Assembly: GCA_013215505.1 (NCBI GenBank)
Contig: JABSQZ010000018.1
Span: forward strand, 1 to 43,583
From: Oceanospirillaceae bacterium
GTDB taxonomy: Bacteria > Pseudomonadota > Gammaproteobacteria > Pseudomonadales > Balneatricaceae
Direction of reading: 5' to 3'
DNA length: 43,583 nucleotides
Shown: piece by piece, positions 33,523 through 42,055 of the stretch
Layout: every line of letters begins with the position of its first letter
Position numbering within the stretch: position 1 is the stretch's first letter
Position numbers and translations under genes: made by a program
Notes under the pieces: model-generated
The model's input: the letters and a program-made list of their open reading frames with translations, nothing else
Told to the model about the DNA's origin: nothing
The model's database searches: none

Positions 33523-33556
33523 ATATCTGCCAGCTATTAAAAATAGTGGCAGATAT
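33523..33556. other. Long hairpin between flgJ and flgK
   Basis: ATATCTGCCA and TGGCAGATAT form a perfect 10-bp outer stem, continued inside by CTATT/AATAG after a one-base bulge. On the plus strand it is followed by an AT-rich run (ATTTTATTT); on the coding (minus) strand there is no T-run. It could be an mRNA processing or stability element separating flgJ from the strongly expressed flgKL. Confidence 0.6.
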
Positions 33557-33579
33557 ATTTTATTTATATCGGCTAAACT

Positions 33580-34629
33580 TCAGCCTTCGTTAGTGTTTTT
33601 TGCGGCATTTTCCAAAATACTACTGTTGTAGATACTGGAAATTTTATCCGCGTACTTAGGATCTGTTGCATACCCTGCCTGCTGCAATAATTTCAAGTAC
33701 TTATGCGGATCTGCAGCGGCATTAATCGCCTCTTGATATCTAGGGCTATTCTTCAAGAATTGCACATAATCCTGGAAGCTATCCTCGTATGTTGCATATG
33801 ATCTGAATTTGGCAACTTCCCTGGTCATCACGCCGTCCTTGAATTCCAGAGTATTAGCCGCCTTGTAATCACCCTGCCAGCTGCCACCGGCTTTAATATT
33901 AAACAAGTTAAAGCTGTTTTCGCCGGAGCCATCACGCACCATATGTTTGCCCCAACCGGTCTCCAGCGCAGCTTGAGCAAGCAACACTTTTGGATCAACT
34001 CCCAATTCAGTCGCCACCCTTTCGGCCAGTGGCATCAACTTGGCAACAAACTCTTGCGGCGAGCTGAAGCGCTCTGGCATATTGGCATTCGCCTGCTGAT
34101 AGATAGCCTCTTTGCGCCGCTGCAACTCATCGATAGAATCCTTTAATTCGACCGTGTTTTTACTACTAACATTTTCATGCTGCCCCAGCACTGCAGTAGC
34201 GGCCAAGTTGGCACCATTACCATAGGCGCGGCGTAACCAGTCTTCAGCGGTCAGTTTTGCGGTATCACTGTCCTTTGTGCTTTCACCGCCCACTGCAATA
34301 TTCAGCTGATTGCTCAACTGCCTTACCAGCACATCGGTAAGACCTATGCCTTTACCCTGCGCCATCTCCATGGTCATCTGCTGATCCATCATATCCTGAT
34401 AGAAACGCACATCACCGCCGCTAAAGACACTGTCTTCATCAACGAAAGATTCGTTGGCATCGCGCATGCTTTTGAGCATTTGGCTGAGAAAAATCTGCTC
34501 AAATTGTTTGGCGACTTCACGCAGTGCTTCAGGGCTGTTGTTCCTGGCCTTAGTTTTCAGCTCTTGTAAGCTGCTTAAGTCAGAATACAACTTGGCGTGC
34601 TTGGGGCCGTCGAGGTTATCTATACTCAT
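33580..34629 (-). CDS. flgJ: FlgJ: rod-capping protein with peptidoglycan hydrolase domain
   Basis: FlgJ builds the rod and cuts peptidoglycan to let it through. Of its 349 residues the N-terminal part is the rod-binding domain with LREVAKQFEQIFLSQMLKSMRDA and FYQDMMDQQMTMEMAQGKGIGL. A linker of about 50 residues follows. From about residue 165 a glucosaminidase (GH73-type) domain has LAQAALETGWGKHM with the likely catalytic Glu, then FNLFNIKAGGSW. The bifunctional form is usual in Beta- and Gammaproteobacteria. The ATG lies 2 bases after the flgI stop and has no good ribosome-binding site of its own, so coupling to flgI is likely. Confidence 0.94.
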   Translation of the reverse strand: MSIDNLDGPKHAKLYSDLSSLQELKTKARNNSPEALREVAKQFEQIFLSQMLKSMRDANESFVDEDSVFSGGDVRFYQDMMDQQMTMEMAQGKGIGLTDVLVRQLSNQLNIAVGGESTKDSDTAKLTAEDWLRRAYGNGANLAATAVLGQHENVSSKNTVELKDSIDELQRRKEAIYQQANANMPERFSSPQEFVAKLMPLAERVATELGVDPKVLLAQAALETGWGKHMVRDGSGENSFNLFNIKAGGSWQGDYKAANTLEFKDGVMTREVAKFRSYATYEDSFQDYVQFLKNSPRYQEAINAAADPHKYLKLLQQAGYATDPKYADKISSIYNSSILENAAKNTNEG

Positions 34630-34631
34630 AA

Positions 34632-35720
34632 TTAAATCACTATTAACTCGGCTTTAATCGCACCGGATTGTTTAAGCGCTTCCAGAATTGCCATCAAATC
34701 ACCGGGCGCCGCACCCACCTGATTAACGGCATCCACAATTTGCTGCAGCGAAGTTCCGGCGTTGAAATTAAACATATGCCCGGAGCCCTGATCGACTTCT
34801 ATACCAGTACGCGGGGTAATAACAGTATTGCCCCCAGCCAATGCGTTAGGCTGATCAACATCCAAGTTTTCGGTAATAGTGACAGTTAAACCACCATGAG
34901 TCACCGCCACTGGTGAAACTCTTACATCCTGGCCAATGACAATAGTACCGGTACGTGAATTGATAATAATCTTTGCCATTTCTCTGGCAGGCGTCACCTC
35001 AAGATTTTCCAGTACAGAGACAAAAGAGACCCGCTGTGACGGGTGCCGCGGCGCCCTGACTCTGATAGAAGTAGCATCCAGTGGCATCGCGGTATCAGCC
35101 CCCAGCAGATCATTGATCACTTCTGCCACTCGGCGAGCGGTAGTGAAATCTGAGTAATTTAAATTTAATGTTAAGCTATCGCCCTGAGCAAACGCGTTGG
35201 GAACGGTACGTTCCACTGAAGCACCGTTGGGAATACGACCGACACTAGGCACGTGCAAGCTGACTCTGGAACCATCTGCGCCCTGTACACCAAACCCTGC
35301 CACCACTAGATTACCCTGGGCTATCGCATAGACTTTGCCATCAGCACCTTTAAGGGGTGACATCAACAAACTTCCACCCCGCAAACTTTTTGCGTCACCT
35401 AAAGTCGACACGGTAATATCGATAGTCTGGCCGATTTTAGAAAAAGGCGGTAAGTTCGCATGAATAGCAACCGCAGCAATGTTTTTCGAGCTAGGATTTA
35501 CGTTGGCAGGTATTTGCACCCCAAAATTATTCAACAAATTACGAAAAGTTTGCGAAGTAAAATTAGACTTATCCCCGGTGCCTTCCAAACCCACCACTAA
35601 ACCATAACCCACCAACTGGTTATTACGCACCCCGGCAATAGACGTTAAGTCCTTAATCCGCTCAGCCGCAACGCTCAGCGACAGCATAAACAAACTTAGA
35701 AACACCACTAATTTTTTCAT
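34632..35720 (-). CDS. flgI: Flagellar P-ring protein FlgI
   Basis: FlgI forms the periplasmic P-ring around the rod. The 362-residue protein starts with a Sec signal peptide ([18 protein letters not shown], cleavage probably before ERIKDL). The mature start [33 protein letters not shown] and the end [23 protein letters not shown] are strongly conserved. AGGTGAAG precedes the ATG. The space to flgH contains a heptanucleotide repeat array. Confidence 0.96.
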   Translation of the reverse strand: MKKLVVFLSLFMLSLSVAAERIKDLTSIAGVRNNQLVGYGLVVGLEGTGDKSNFTSQTFRNLLNNFGVQIPANVNPSSKNIAAVAIHANLPPFSKIGQTIDITVSTLGDAKSLRGGSLLMSPLKGADGKVYAIAQGNLVVAGFGVQGADGSRVSLHVPSVGRIPNGASVERTVPNAFAQGDSLTLNLNYSDFTTARRVAEVINDLLGADTAMPLDATSIRVRAPRHPSQRVSFVSVLENLEVTPAREMAKIIINSRTGTIVIGQDVRVSPVAVTHGGLTVTITENLDVDQPNALAGGNTVITPRTGIEVDQGSGHMFNFNAGTSLQQIVDAVNQVGAAPGDLMAILEALKQSGAIKAELIVI

Positions 35721-35752
35721 ATCTTCACCTAACTCGAATAAAACAACTTACG

Positions 35753-35797
35753 ACTTCCAACTTCCAACTTCCAACTTCCAACTTCCAACTTCCAACT
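35753..35797. repeat. Heptanucleotide tandem repeat between flgH and flgI
   Basis: Six uninterrupted copies of acttcca (35753-35794) plus a partial seventh lie just after the flgH stop codon (on the coding strand TGGAAGT). They end about 33 bases before the flgI start. The array is noncoding, so the 7-base period is not constrained by a reading frame. Confidence 0.95.
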
Positions 35798-35801
35798 GAT
35801 T

Positions 35802-36461
35802 CTATAACATCAATGCACTAAGAAAAAACTTAGCCATGAAACCCATCACGTTAGTATCACTGACTTGTCCAGTACCGCTGTAACTGATGCGCGCATCAGC
35901 TAATTTCTCTGAAGAGATAGTATTATCCGCAGCAATATCCTGCGGGCGCACTAAACCACTGATCTGAATATATTCATCCCCCTGGTTCAAATTTAGCCAT
36001 TTCTCGCCGCGCACTACTAAGATCCCATTGGGCAATACTTCATGCACAGTCACTGAAATACTACCGTTTAAGCTGTTGCTGATATCTGACTTGCCCTCAC
36101 CCTCAAAGGCAGTGGTGGGCCCGGTAATACTGGTATCAAATCTGTCCAGTGTACGACCAAACACTTTAGGGGGAGTAAGTACAGTGCTGCTGGATTTATC
36201 GGCAGTAGTCTTAGCATTTTTACTTGCTGAAGTACTCTCGTTCAAGGTAATAGAGATGATATCGCCCACCTGGCTGGCCCGGCCATTACCGTACAAATCT
36301 CGGCGCATAGCCAGATTAACAATAGAGCCAGTGACCGGTTGTGGCCGCTGTAAGTTTTGCGAGGCGACTGGCGCATAATAGGGATCATCAGGTTTTACGG
36401 TCTTTTGTACGCAGCCAACAAGTAGTGACAGGCTGCAGATGATCAATATTAGTTTTAACAT
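35802..36461 (-). CDS. flgH: Flagellar L-ring lipoprotein FlgH
   Basis: FlgH forms the outer-membrane L-ring. The 219-residue protein has a lipoprotein signal peptide with the lipobox LLVGC and lipidated C17. GSIVNLAMRRDLYGNGRASQVGDII, LNESTSASKNAKT and the C-terminal ISGLVRPQDIAADNTI and MGFMAKFFLSALML are family hallmarks. AAAGG before the ATG forms the end of a short heptamer repeat. Length is normal. Confidence 0.95.
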   Translation of the reverse strand: MLKLILIICSLSLLVGCVQKTVKPDDPYYAPVASQNLQRPQPVTGSIVNLAMRRDLYGNGRASQVGDIISITLNESTSASKNAKTTADKSSSTVLTPPKVFGRTLDRFDTSITGPTTAFEGEGKSDISNSLNGSISVTVHEVLPNGILVVRGEKWLNLNQGDEYIQISGLVRPQDIAADNTISSEKLADARISYSGTGQVSDTNVMGFMAKFFLSALML

Positions 36462-36470
36462 TTTGTTACC

Positions 36471-36491
36471 TTTTAACTTTTAACTTTTAAC
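36471..36491. repeat. Short heptamer repeat between flgG and flgH
   Basis: Three copies of ttttaac (coding strand GTTAAAA) run from the flgG stop codon to just before the flgH ribosome-binding site. The repeat is different from, but has the same period as, the one between flgH and flgI. Confidence 0.9.
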
Positions 36492-37276
36492 TATAGCTGC
36501 TGGTTAATGAAGCCCAGCATCTCATCGGCGGTAGAAATCACCTTAGAGTTAATTTCATAGGCTCTTTGAGTAGTAATCATATTAACCAGTTCTTCTACCG
36601 AGTTAACATTGGATGCCTCTAACATTTTCTGCTGTGTCTGACCCAGCCCCGCTTCACCCGGATTGGCTACAATAGGCGCGCCACTGGCCGCTGTTTCTGT
36701 AAACAAATTTTGCCCGGTGGCCAGCAGACCCGCTGGATTGACAAAATTGGCCAGTGTCATCTGACCAATGTTTTGTGGTGTTGTATTACCAGAAACTATC
36801 GCCGTTACTATGCCGTCAACACCTATATTAAACTCCACAGTTTCAGCAGGTAAAGTAATCGCCGGCTCTATCAAAAAACCCTCAGCGGTGGTTAGCTCAT
36901 TATTACCATTGACATGAAACTGTCCGTTGCGGGTATAGCCTATTTCACCGTCAGGCAGTGTTACCTGGAAAAATCCCTGACCACTGATCGCCACATCAAA
37001 TGGATTGTCGGTAATCTGGATTTCACCGCCGACAAATTGCTTTTGTGTGCCTACAACCCGAACACCATTACCCAACTGTAAACCAGAGGGCAACTGAGTT
37101 CCCTCGGTTGAATCGGCGCCTGGTGATCTCTGAATTTGATAGAGTAAATCTTCAAATATCGCACGGTCTTTTTTAAAGCCTATGGTCGATACGTTAGCCA
37201 GGTTATTGGAAATAACTTTAAGCTGGGTATCTTGTGCCGAAAGACCTGTTTTAGCGACGTATAACGCACCGTTCAT
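36491..37276 (-). CDS. flgG: Distal rod protein FlgG
   Basis: FlgG forms the distal rod. The 261-residue protein has the N-terminal rod motif LYVAKTGLSAQDTQLKVISNNLANVSTIGFKKDRA, FFQVTLPDGEIGYTRNGQFHVN and the C-terminal ASNVNSVEELVNMITTQRAYEINSKVISTADEMLGF, all typical. GGAGAAAA precedes the ATG. Length is exactly as expected. The 70-base gap to flgF has a 7-bp inverted repeat (TCTGTGA/TCACAGA at 37303-37333) with no evident role. Confidence 0.96.
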   Translation of the reverse strand: MNGALYVAKTGLSAQDTQLKVISNNLANVSTIGFKKDRAIFEDLLYQIQRSPGADSTEGTQLPSGLQLGNGVRVVGTQKQFVGGEIQITDNPFDVAISGQGFFQVTLPDGEIGYTRNGQFHVNGNNELTTAEGFLIEPAITLPAETVEFNIGVDGIVTAIVSGNTTPQNIGQMTLANFVNPAGLLATGQNLFTETAASGAPIVANPGEAGLGQTQQKMLEASNVNSVEELVNMITTQRAYEINSKVISTADEMLGFINQQL

Positions 37277-37346
37277 ACTTTTCTCCTAATTCGTTACTGC
37301 TTTCTGTGAGCGTACTTAATTAATAATCACAGAGAATTTATCAATG

Positions 37347-38087
37347 TTAAGACTGTAATATTTTTGCTGCAGCTGCAGAGTTTTCTTCAAGTGTTTTCAT
37401 CATCTTGATATTCATTTCAAACTGCCTGGAAAGCGCGATAATACTGGTTAGTTCATGCACTGCGTTGACATTACTGGTCTCGATAAAACCACTTTGCAAT
37501 CTTGCCTGTGGGTCTATGGGCAGCACCCGATTCTCATCTATTTTCATCAGACCATCCACCCCTTTGTAAGAGGTAGCGGGATCCAAGCTGACCATTTTTA
37601 ACTGGTCTACCACTATTAAGCTGGCGGAATTTTCGCCCTGAGGCAAAATACTGATACTGCCATCAGTGTTTATATGTATCTGATCAAACGGTGGCAAAAG
37701 AATTTCGTCACCGCCCGCCCCTTTAACCGGCAAGCCACTGCCGGTTATCAGCCGGCCATCGGTCGTCACTTGCAGCTCTGCAGCGCGGGTATACGATTCT
37801 GTTCCGTCTTTAGCCTGCACTGCCAGCCAGGTATCACCTTGCATAGCCACATCCAGGTTGCGACCTGTGGCAACCATAGTGCCGGATGTCCGGTCGGTGG
37901 CCGGGCGCTCAGAGAGCGAGTAGACACGCGATGGCATACCATCACCAAACACCTGCATCGCCCGTGCCTGTTCAAGATCGGCCTTAAAACCTGTGGATGA
38001 GATGTTTGCCAGATTGTTGGCGTGCGCTTGCTGCGACATCATTGTCTGCTTCGCGCCACTCATTGCTAAAAATATACCTTTATCCAT
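37347..38087 (-). CDS. flgF: Proximal rod protein FlgF
   Basis: FlgF is part of the proximal rod. I place the start at the ATG at 38087, giving MDKGIFLAMSGAKQTMM, the normal family opening. An upstream in-frame ATG at 38111 would begin only about 6 bases after the expected sigma-54 transcription start. AAGG precedes 38087. QQAHANNLANISSTGFKADLEQARAMQVFGDGMPSRVY and GTMVATGRNLDVAM match Pseudomonas FlgF well, as does the end SNVNAVHELTSIIALSRQFE. It has 246 residues from this start. It is the first gene of the second flg unit. Confidence 0.95.
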   Translation of the reverse strand: MDKGIFLAMSGAKQTMMSQQAHANNLANISSTGFKADLEQARAMQVFGDGMPSRVYSLSERPATDRTSGTMVATGRNLDVAMQGDTWLAVQAKDGTESYTRAAELQVTTDGRLITGSGLPVKGAGGDEILLPPFDQIHINTDGSISILPQGENSASLIVVDQLKMVSLDPATSYKGVDGLMKIDENRVLPIDPQARLQSGFIETSNVNAVHELTSIIALSRQFEMNIKMMKTLEENSAAAAKILQS

Positions 38088-38128
38088 GTTGCCGCCTTTA
38101 TTGCCGCTCATTCATATAGCTAGATTTA

Positions 38129-38144
38129 AGCAAGGAGTATGCCA
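38129..38144 (-). promoter_or_regulatory. Sigma-54 promoter of flgF
   Basis: The minus strand reads TGGCATACTCCTTGCT, with exact GG-N10-GC spacing and TTGC at -12. It lies about 42 bases before the flgF start and just after a strong terminator. It should drive flgFGHIJKL under a FleQ/FleR-type activator. Confidence 0.85.
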
Positions 38145-38179
38145 GCGCCTGAATATTTCTACTATGCTGTATTATCCGC

Positions 38180-38214
38180 AAAAAAAATCCCCGCTATTTT
38201 GTAATAGCGAGGAT
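38180..38214 (-). terminator. Intrinsic terminator after flgE
   Basis: On the minus strand ATCCTCGCTATT and AATAGCGGGGAT pair with a single mismatch around a 4-base loop, followed by eight T. This is the strongest terminator in the window and ends the flgBCDE transcript. Confidence 0.92.
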
Positions 38215-38235
38215 CAGTATTTAGTGACTTTAGAC

Positions 38236-40197
38236 TTAGATCTGCAAGATATTCTGTGTCACTGTATTTAACGTTTCCAGAGTTTTAGAGCTAGCCTGGA
38301 AGTTACGTTGCGCTTCAATCAACGCCACTAATTCGGCCGATAAATCTACGTTTGAAGACTCCAACGCTGAGGACCTTAAGCTACCGTTCAAACCAGAACC
38401 CGGCGGGTTTAATACCGGCTCCCCTGATACGAAAGTGGCCTGCCACTGAGTATTACCACTTGGCTGCAAACCCGCCTGGTTTTCAAAAGTGGCCACAGCG
38501 ACTATACCTAAAGTCACACTTTGGTTATTACTAAAGGTCGCAACCATATCACCGGTCCCGGTAAAGCTGACACCGGTTAAATCTCCTTTACCATAACCAT
38601 CCTGGCCCTGAGCTTTTACAATTTGCTCATCGGCAAACTGAGTAGTGCCTGCAATATCTAGGGTAATAGTTGTAGATGGATCAGCTGGATCAGCATTTCT
38701 AATGATGATTTTAGGTACTGTAGCCCCAACCCCGGTAGGTACAACATTACCATTGATGCTGGTTAATATACCGTTGGAGGGGTTAAATTTAATAAGGATA
38801 GGAGCAATTTCAGTCGGCGGGCTAGGATTGCTACTAGGATCTGCTAGTTTACCTAAATCTAATGATTCCGGACTCTGCCCTAATGGATTCAGGTAGCCGT
38901 ACATACGGTACACACCCTGGAATGAATTATCACCCTGAGTTACTGCATCCGGAGTTACTGGCGCACCCGGGGCGAAAAAGTTACCAACAATTTCTTCAAC
39001 AAGCGCTGATGTATCATTTACATCACCTGAATCAGCTTTAAAGGTGATTTTAAGCTGTCCATTTGGGGCATTGGCAGCCGGGTCAAAGGTAATAGATTCA
39101 ATGTTTGGGTTGGAATCTCTTATTTCAGTTTCTTTGGCAATAACAGCATCGGCAACCTCCTGAGAGGACAAATTTGGCGCGGTACCATCTAAGTTAAAAG
39201 CAACCCCTGCAATTTTGAACTGCACCGGACCCGTAAAAAGATTCGTTGTCATGTTAAAGTACTGCTGTTCATTACTATCAATATATGTGATGGTTTCATT
39301 AGTTAACACACCCAGTACATCAGTATTCACCAAGCTACCATACTCGCTCGAATCTGCCTTAAAAGTAACTTTTATTGTATTGGGCACAGCCGCCGAATCA
39401 AAGTCCACATCAAGTATTCGAGGGTCAGCTGCCTGCAACAGAAGCAAGGGGGCTGCATCTATTTTCCCAGCGGTAAAATCAGCCACAGAGTCGAGCGCTT
39501 GTCCAGAAATCGTAAATGTATCACCTGCGGTGTCGTCATAATCAAATGTATGCACTTCTTTTCTCGGCTGCTGCTCAACCATGTCATAGCGTATACTATG
39601 TTCATTACCTAAACTGTCAAAAGTACCTACTGTGGTACTAAATGTATGCGAGCCCGACTCTAACCTTGAATAAGGCACGATCAACGCCAGTGAATCGCTT
39701 GCCTCATTAATGTTAAAGGATAGTGACATAGTTTCTGTGGCTTTAGGTGGACTCTCTTTTTGACTGACTTGCAAATCACCAATAGGCAAACGATTGCCCG
39801 TTTCATCTACGCCAAAGCCCTGCAAGTTAGCACCATTTTTGGAAACTATGAAGCCATCCTTATCTAATTCAAAAGAACCGTCACGGGTGTAAGTCACGCT
39901 TCCACGACCATCATCCAGCTGAAAAAAGCCGCTGCCATTGATCGACAAGTCGAGGTTGTTGTTGGTGTGCTGCACGTTGCCGCCACTAAAATCCTGGGCT
40001 ATGTCTGACACCAACACACCCGATCCTGGTACGTTACTGGCACCAGAGCCAATAGCGGCAGTGGCATATATGTCAGCAAATTCAGTTCGCGATGACTTAA
40101 AGCCTGTAGTACTTGCGTTTGCGATGTTGTTTCCGGTTACATCTAGCGCTGTGGTTGCCGCTCTGATTCCAGATATCGCCGTATTAAATCCAGCCAT
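38236..40197 (-). CDS. flgE: Flagellar hook protein FlgE
   Basis: FlgE polymerises into the hook. The 653-residue protein has FNTAISGIRAATTALDVTGNNIANASTTGFKSSR at the N-terminus, GFFQLDDGRGSVTYTRDGSFELDKDG, and the C-terminal SALESSNVDLSAELVALIEAQRNFQASSKTLETLNTVTQNILQI. The middle is expanded by repeated Ig-like or beta-rich blocks, so it is well above the about 400-460 residues of Salmonella and Pseudomonas FlgE. AGGAG precedes the ATG. It is the last gene before a strong terminator. Confidence 0.95.
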   Translation of the reverse strand: MAGFNTAISGIRAATTALDVTGNNIANASTTGFKSSRTEFADIYATAAIGSGASNVPGSGVLVSDIAQDFSGGNVQHTNNNLDLSINGSGFFQLDDGRGSVTYTRDGSFELDKDGFIVSKNGANLQGFGVDETGNRLPIGDLQVSQKESPPKATETMSLSFNINEASDSLALIVPYSRLESGSHTFSTTVGTFDSLGNEHSIRYDMVEQQPRKEVHTFDYDDTAGDTFTISGQALDSVADFTAGKIDAAPLLLLQAADPRILDVDFDSAAVPNTIKVTFKADSSEYGSLVNTDVLGVLTNETITYIDSNEQQYFNMTTNLFTGPVQFKIAGVAFNLDGTAPNLSSQEVADAVIAKETEIRDSNPNIESITFDPAANAPNGQLKITFKADSGDVNDTSALVEEIVGNFFAPGAPVTPDAVTQGDNSFQGVYRMYGYLNPLGQSPESLDLGKLADPSSNPSPPTEIAPILIKFNPSNGILTSINGNVVPTGVGATVPKIIIRNADPADPSTTITLDIAGTTQFADEQIVKAQGQDGYGKGDLTGVSFTGTGDMVATFSNNQSVTLGIVAVATFENQAGLQPSGNTQWQATFVSGEPVLNPPGSGLNGSLRSSALESSNVDLSAELVALIEAQRNFQASSKTLETLNTVTQNILQI

Positions 40198-40208
40198 TTT
40201 ATATTCTC

Positions 40209-40895
40209 CTACACGCCTATTTGCTTAACAGATGACATAGCAATATCGCCACCATTAGTATTCACTCGCATCCCCACACCGTTCTGCCCTAAAGTCACAC
40301 TGTTGACTTTATTTGGCAGGTAAGAAACTACTTCTAAGTAGCTTCCTTCGGTTGTCTGGGCTTCGACCTTAATTTTGTATTCACCGTCTGCTGCATCACT
40401 GCCGCCGTGCCAGCTAAATCTATTTTCGCCAAAAGACTGCTTGCCTAACTCTATCTGGTCAACTTTGGCGCCGTTCTTGTCATAGACAGTTACCCGTACA
40501 TTTTCAGTATTGCCGGGCAGGTCATACAACCCTTCTACATCACCTTTAGCATTGGCAGTCGCCTTGTCTGTATCAAACAATACTGTTTGCCCAACCATTG
40601 AAGAAGCCTGCAGCGCTGATTGACTAGAAATCATCGACAGACTCATTGATTGAATCGAGTTAGTCAGGTTATTCATGCTCTCAACTTGGTTCATATCGGC
40701 AATCTGCGCCATAAACGCACCAGTATCGGTCGGACTTGTCGGGTCCTGGTTTTTCAGCTGAGCAATCATCAGCCTCAAAAACATATCGCTGTCTTCCTGC
40801 GACTTACTCGTTAACGCACTATTCACATCAGTGGCTTGGTTGGCCTTATTTATCTGATCGAAGACGTTAGTGTTGTTTCCATTAATTGTGCTCAT
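40209..40895 (-). CDS. flgD: Hook-capping protein FlgD
   Basis: FlgD is the scaffold that caps the growing hook. Of its 228 residues the N-terminal part has the conserved DMFLRLMIAQLKNQDPTSPTDTGAFMAQIADMNQVESM. The C-terminal part has the FlgD Ig-like/tudor region with NVRVTVYDKNGAKVD and FSWHGGSDAADGEYKIKVEA. AGGTGAG precedes the ATG. It lies 10 bases after flgC and 11 before flgE. Confidence 0.96.
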   Translation of the reverse strand: MSTINGNNTNVFDQINKANQATDVNSALTSKSQEDSDMFLRLMIAQLKNQDPTSPTDTGAFMAQIADMNQVESMNNLTNSIQSMSLSMISSQSALQASSMVGQTVLFDTDKATANAKGDVEGLYDLPGNTENVRVTVYDKNGAKVDQIELGKQSFGENRFSWHGGSDAADGEYKIKVEAQTTEGSYLEVVSYLPNKVNSVTLGQNGVGMRVNTNGGDIAMSSVKQIGV

Positions 40896-40905
40896 AACTC
40901 ACCTA

Positions 40906-41340
40906 CTATTGACCTAGCGTTAAAACACGCTGCATCATTTTCTTTGCTGAATCCATTACGTCGGCATTGATCTGAAATGCCCTGGAAGCCGAGATCATGT
41001 CTGCCATCTCTTCAACCACGTTAACGTTTGGGTAATATATATAGCCATTTTCATCAGCTAGCGGATGACTTGGCAAATACTCTGGTTGCAATGGCGCAGT
41101 GCTCTCGACTATGCCTAAAACTTTTACTCCCTGTCCCGGTAATAAACCTAACTCTTGCGCCTTTAGCTGGTGCTCACTCGGCTGTTGCAGTGCAAATACC
41201 GGCTTGCGAGCACGGTATGTCTCGTCGACACTAGAGCTGATGCTCTGGGCGTTAGCCATGTTACTGGCGGTCGTATTCAAACGAATACTCTGTGCGCTCA
41301 TCGCCGAGCCAGAGATACTGAAAATATTAGCCAATGACAT
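40906..41340 (-). CDS. flgC: Proximal rod protein FlgC
   Basis: FlgC is a proximal rod subunit of 144 residues. IFSISGSAMSAQSIRLNTTASNMANA at the start and YYPNVNVVEEMADMISASRAFQINADVMDSAKKMMQRVL at the end are standard. The start overlaps the flgB stop (TAATG), so the two are translationally coupled. Confidence 0.96.
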   Translation of the reverse strand: MSLANIFSISGSAMSAQSIRLNTTASNMANAQSISSSVDETYRARKPVFALQQPSEHQLKAQELGLLPGQGVKVLGIVESTAPLQPEYLPSHPLADENGYIYYPNVNVVEEMADMISASRAFQINADVMDSAKKMMQRVLTLGQ

Positions 41341-41738
41341 TATGCTGATCCTTTAACTGCTAGTTTTAAACCTTTGAACTTACCGTTTAGAAATTCAAAA
41401 GATGCCTGATAAGCCAGTGCGTTTTCTCCAAAGGCCGCCATCTCTTCCTGCACATCAACTGTATTGCCATCTACAGATGGTTGAGTTGGCACCCGGTACA
41501 TTAAATCCGCAGCAAAATCCGGGCTGATGACAGTACTAACATGTTTGGTATTGGTGGTTGTCGCCTGCATCAGCTGATTTGACTGACCATTTAATATCGC
41601 TTTAAAATCCATATCACGGGACTGAAAATTAGGTGTGTCAGCATTTGCAATATTGTTGGCCAATATTTCTGCACGATCAGCTCGTACTTGAATCGCCTGC
41701 TGGTGTATTCCTAAAGCTTTATCAAATGTTATCGCCAT
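41340..41738 (-). CDS. flgB: Proximal rod protein FlgB
   Basis: FlgB is the most proximal rod component, 132 residues. ALGIHQQAIQVRADRAEILANNIANADTPNFQSRDMDF is the family signature, and EEMAAFGENALAYQASFEFLNGKFKGLKLAV ends the protein. GAGGTGAG precedes the ATG, and a sigma-54 promoter lies about 45 bases upstream, making it the first gene of flgBCDE. Confidence 0.96.
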   Translation of the reverse strand: MAITFDKALGIHQQAIQVRADRAEILANNIANADTPNFQSRDMDFKAILNGQSNQLMQATTTNTKHVSTVISPDFAADLMYRVPTQPSVDGNTVDVQEEMAAFGENALAYQASFEFLNGKFKGLKLAVKGSA

Positions 41739-41769
41739 TACTCACCTCATTTACAATTGCTATAAATAA

Positions 41770-41785
41770 AGCAAACTTTATGCCA
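41770..41785 (-). promoter_or_regulatory. Sigma-54 promoter of flgB
   Basis: The minus strand reads TGGCATAAAGTTTGCT, with GG-N10-GC spacing and TTGCTT at -12. It lies 32-47 bases before the flgB start. Its hexamer TGGCAT is identical to that of the flgF promoter. Confidence 0.85.
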
Positions 41786-41968
41786 GATTTTCACCTGTCA
41801 TAACACATTGTTTTTAAACAATTATTTTATAAATTTGATATGATTTTTAGAATACGGCAATGTGCTGCCGCTTATATCTACCATCTTTTGCCACTTTATC
41901 GCGACATTATTGGCTACAAAATTGACTCAATAGCCTTAGCTGTTAAAAAGCTAGAATATTCTACAGAC

Positions 41969-42016
41969 AAAAAAAAACCCTTCTTATATCACTACTGCGT
42001 AGCTCAAAAGAAAAGG
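41969..42016 (-). terminator. Possible terminator after cheR
   Basis: On the minus strand CCTTTTCTT can pair with AAGAAGGG, using two G-U pairs, over a loop of about 20 bases, and nine T follow. The T-run is strong but the stem is weak. Confidence 0.4.
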
Positions 42017-42055
42017 CTTAGTTGTTTAACATGTTACCGTCTTGAAAATTAAGAG

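Larger units (their letters stand above)
41739..42055. other. 317-bp gap between flgB and cheR
   Basis: Besides the flgB promoter this gap holds a small hairpin CGGCA/TGCCG at 41855-41870, a 12-bp palindrome TAGAATATTCTA at 41952-41963 and a run of nine A at 41969-41977 (T-run on the minus strand) that may end the cheR transcript. A 70-codon plus-strand frame (41840-42052) has no ribosome-binding site or recognisable similarity, and I do not call it a gene. Confidence 0.6.

Noticed and set aside
35753-35797. The heptamer array as a small CRISPR
   Set aside because: The units are 7 bases with no spacers between them; it is a simple tandem repeat.
41840-42052. A 70-codon plus-strand reading frame between flgB and cheR
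   Set aside because: It has no ribosome-binding site, no recognisable motif, and overlaps likely promoter and terminator sequence.
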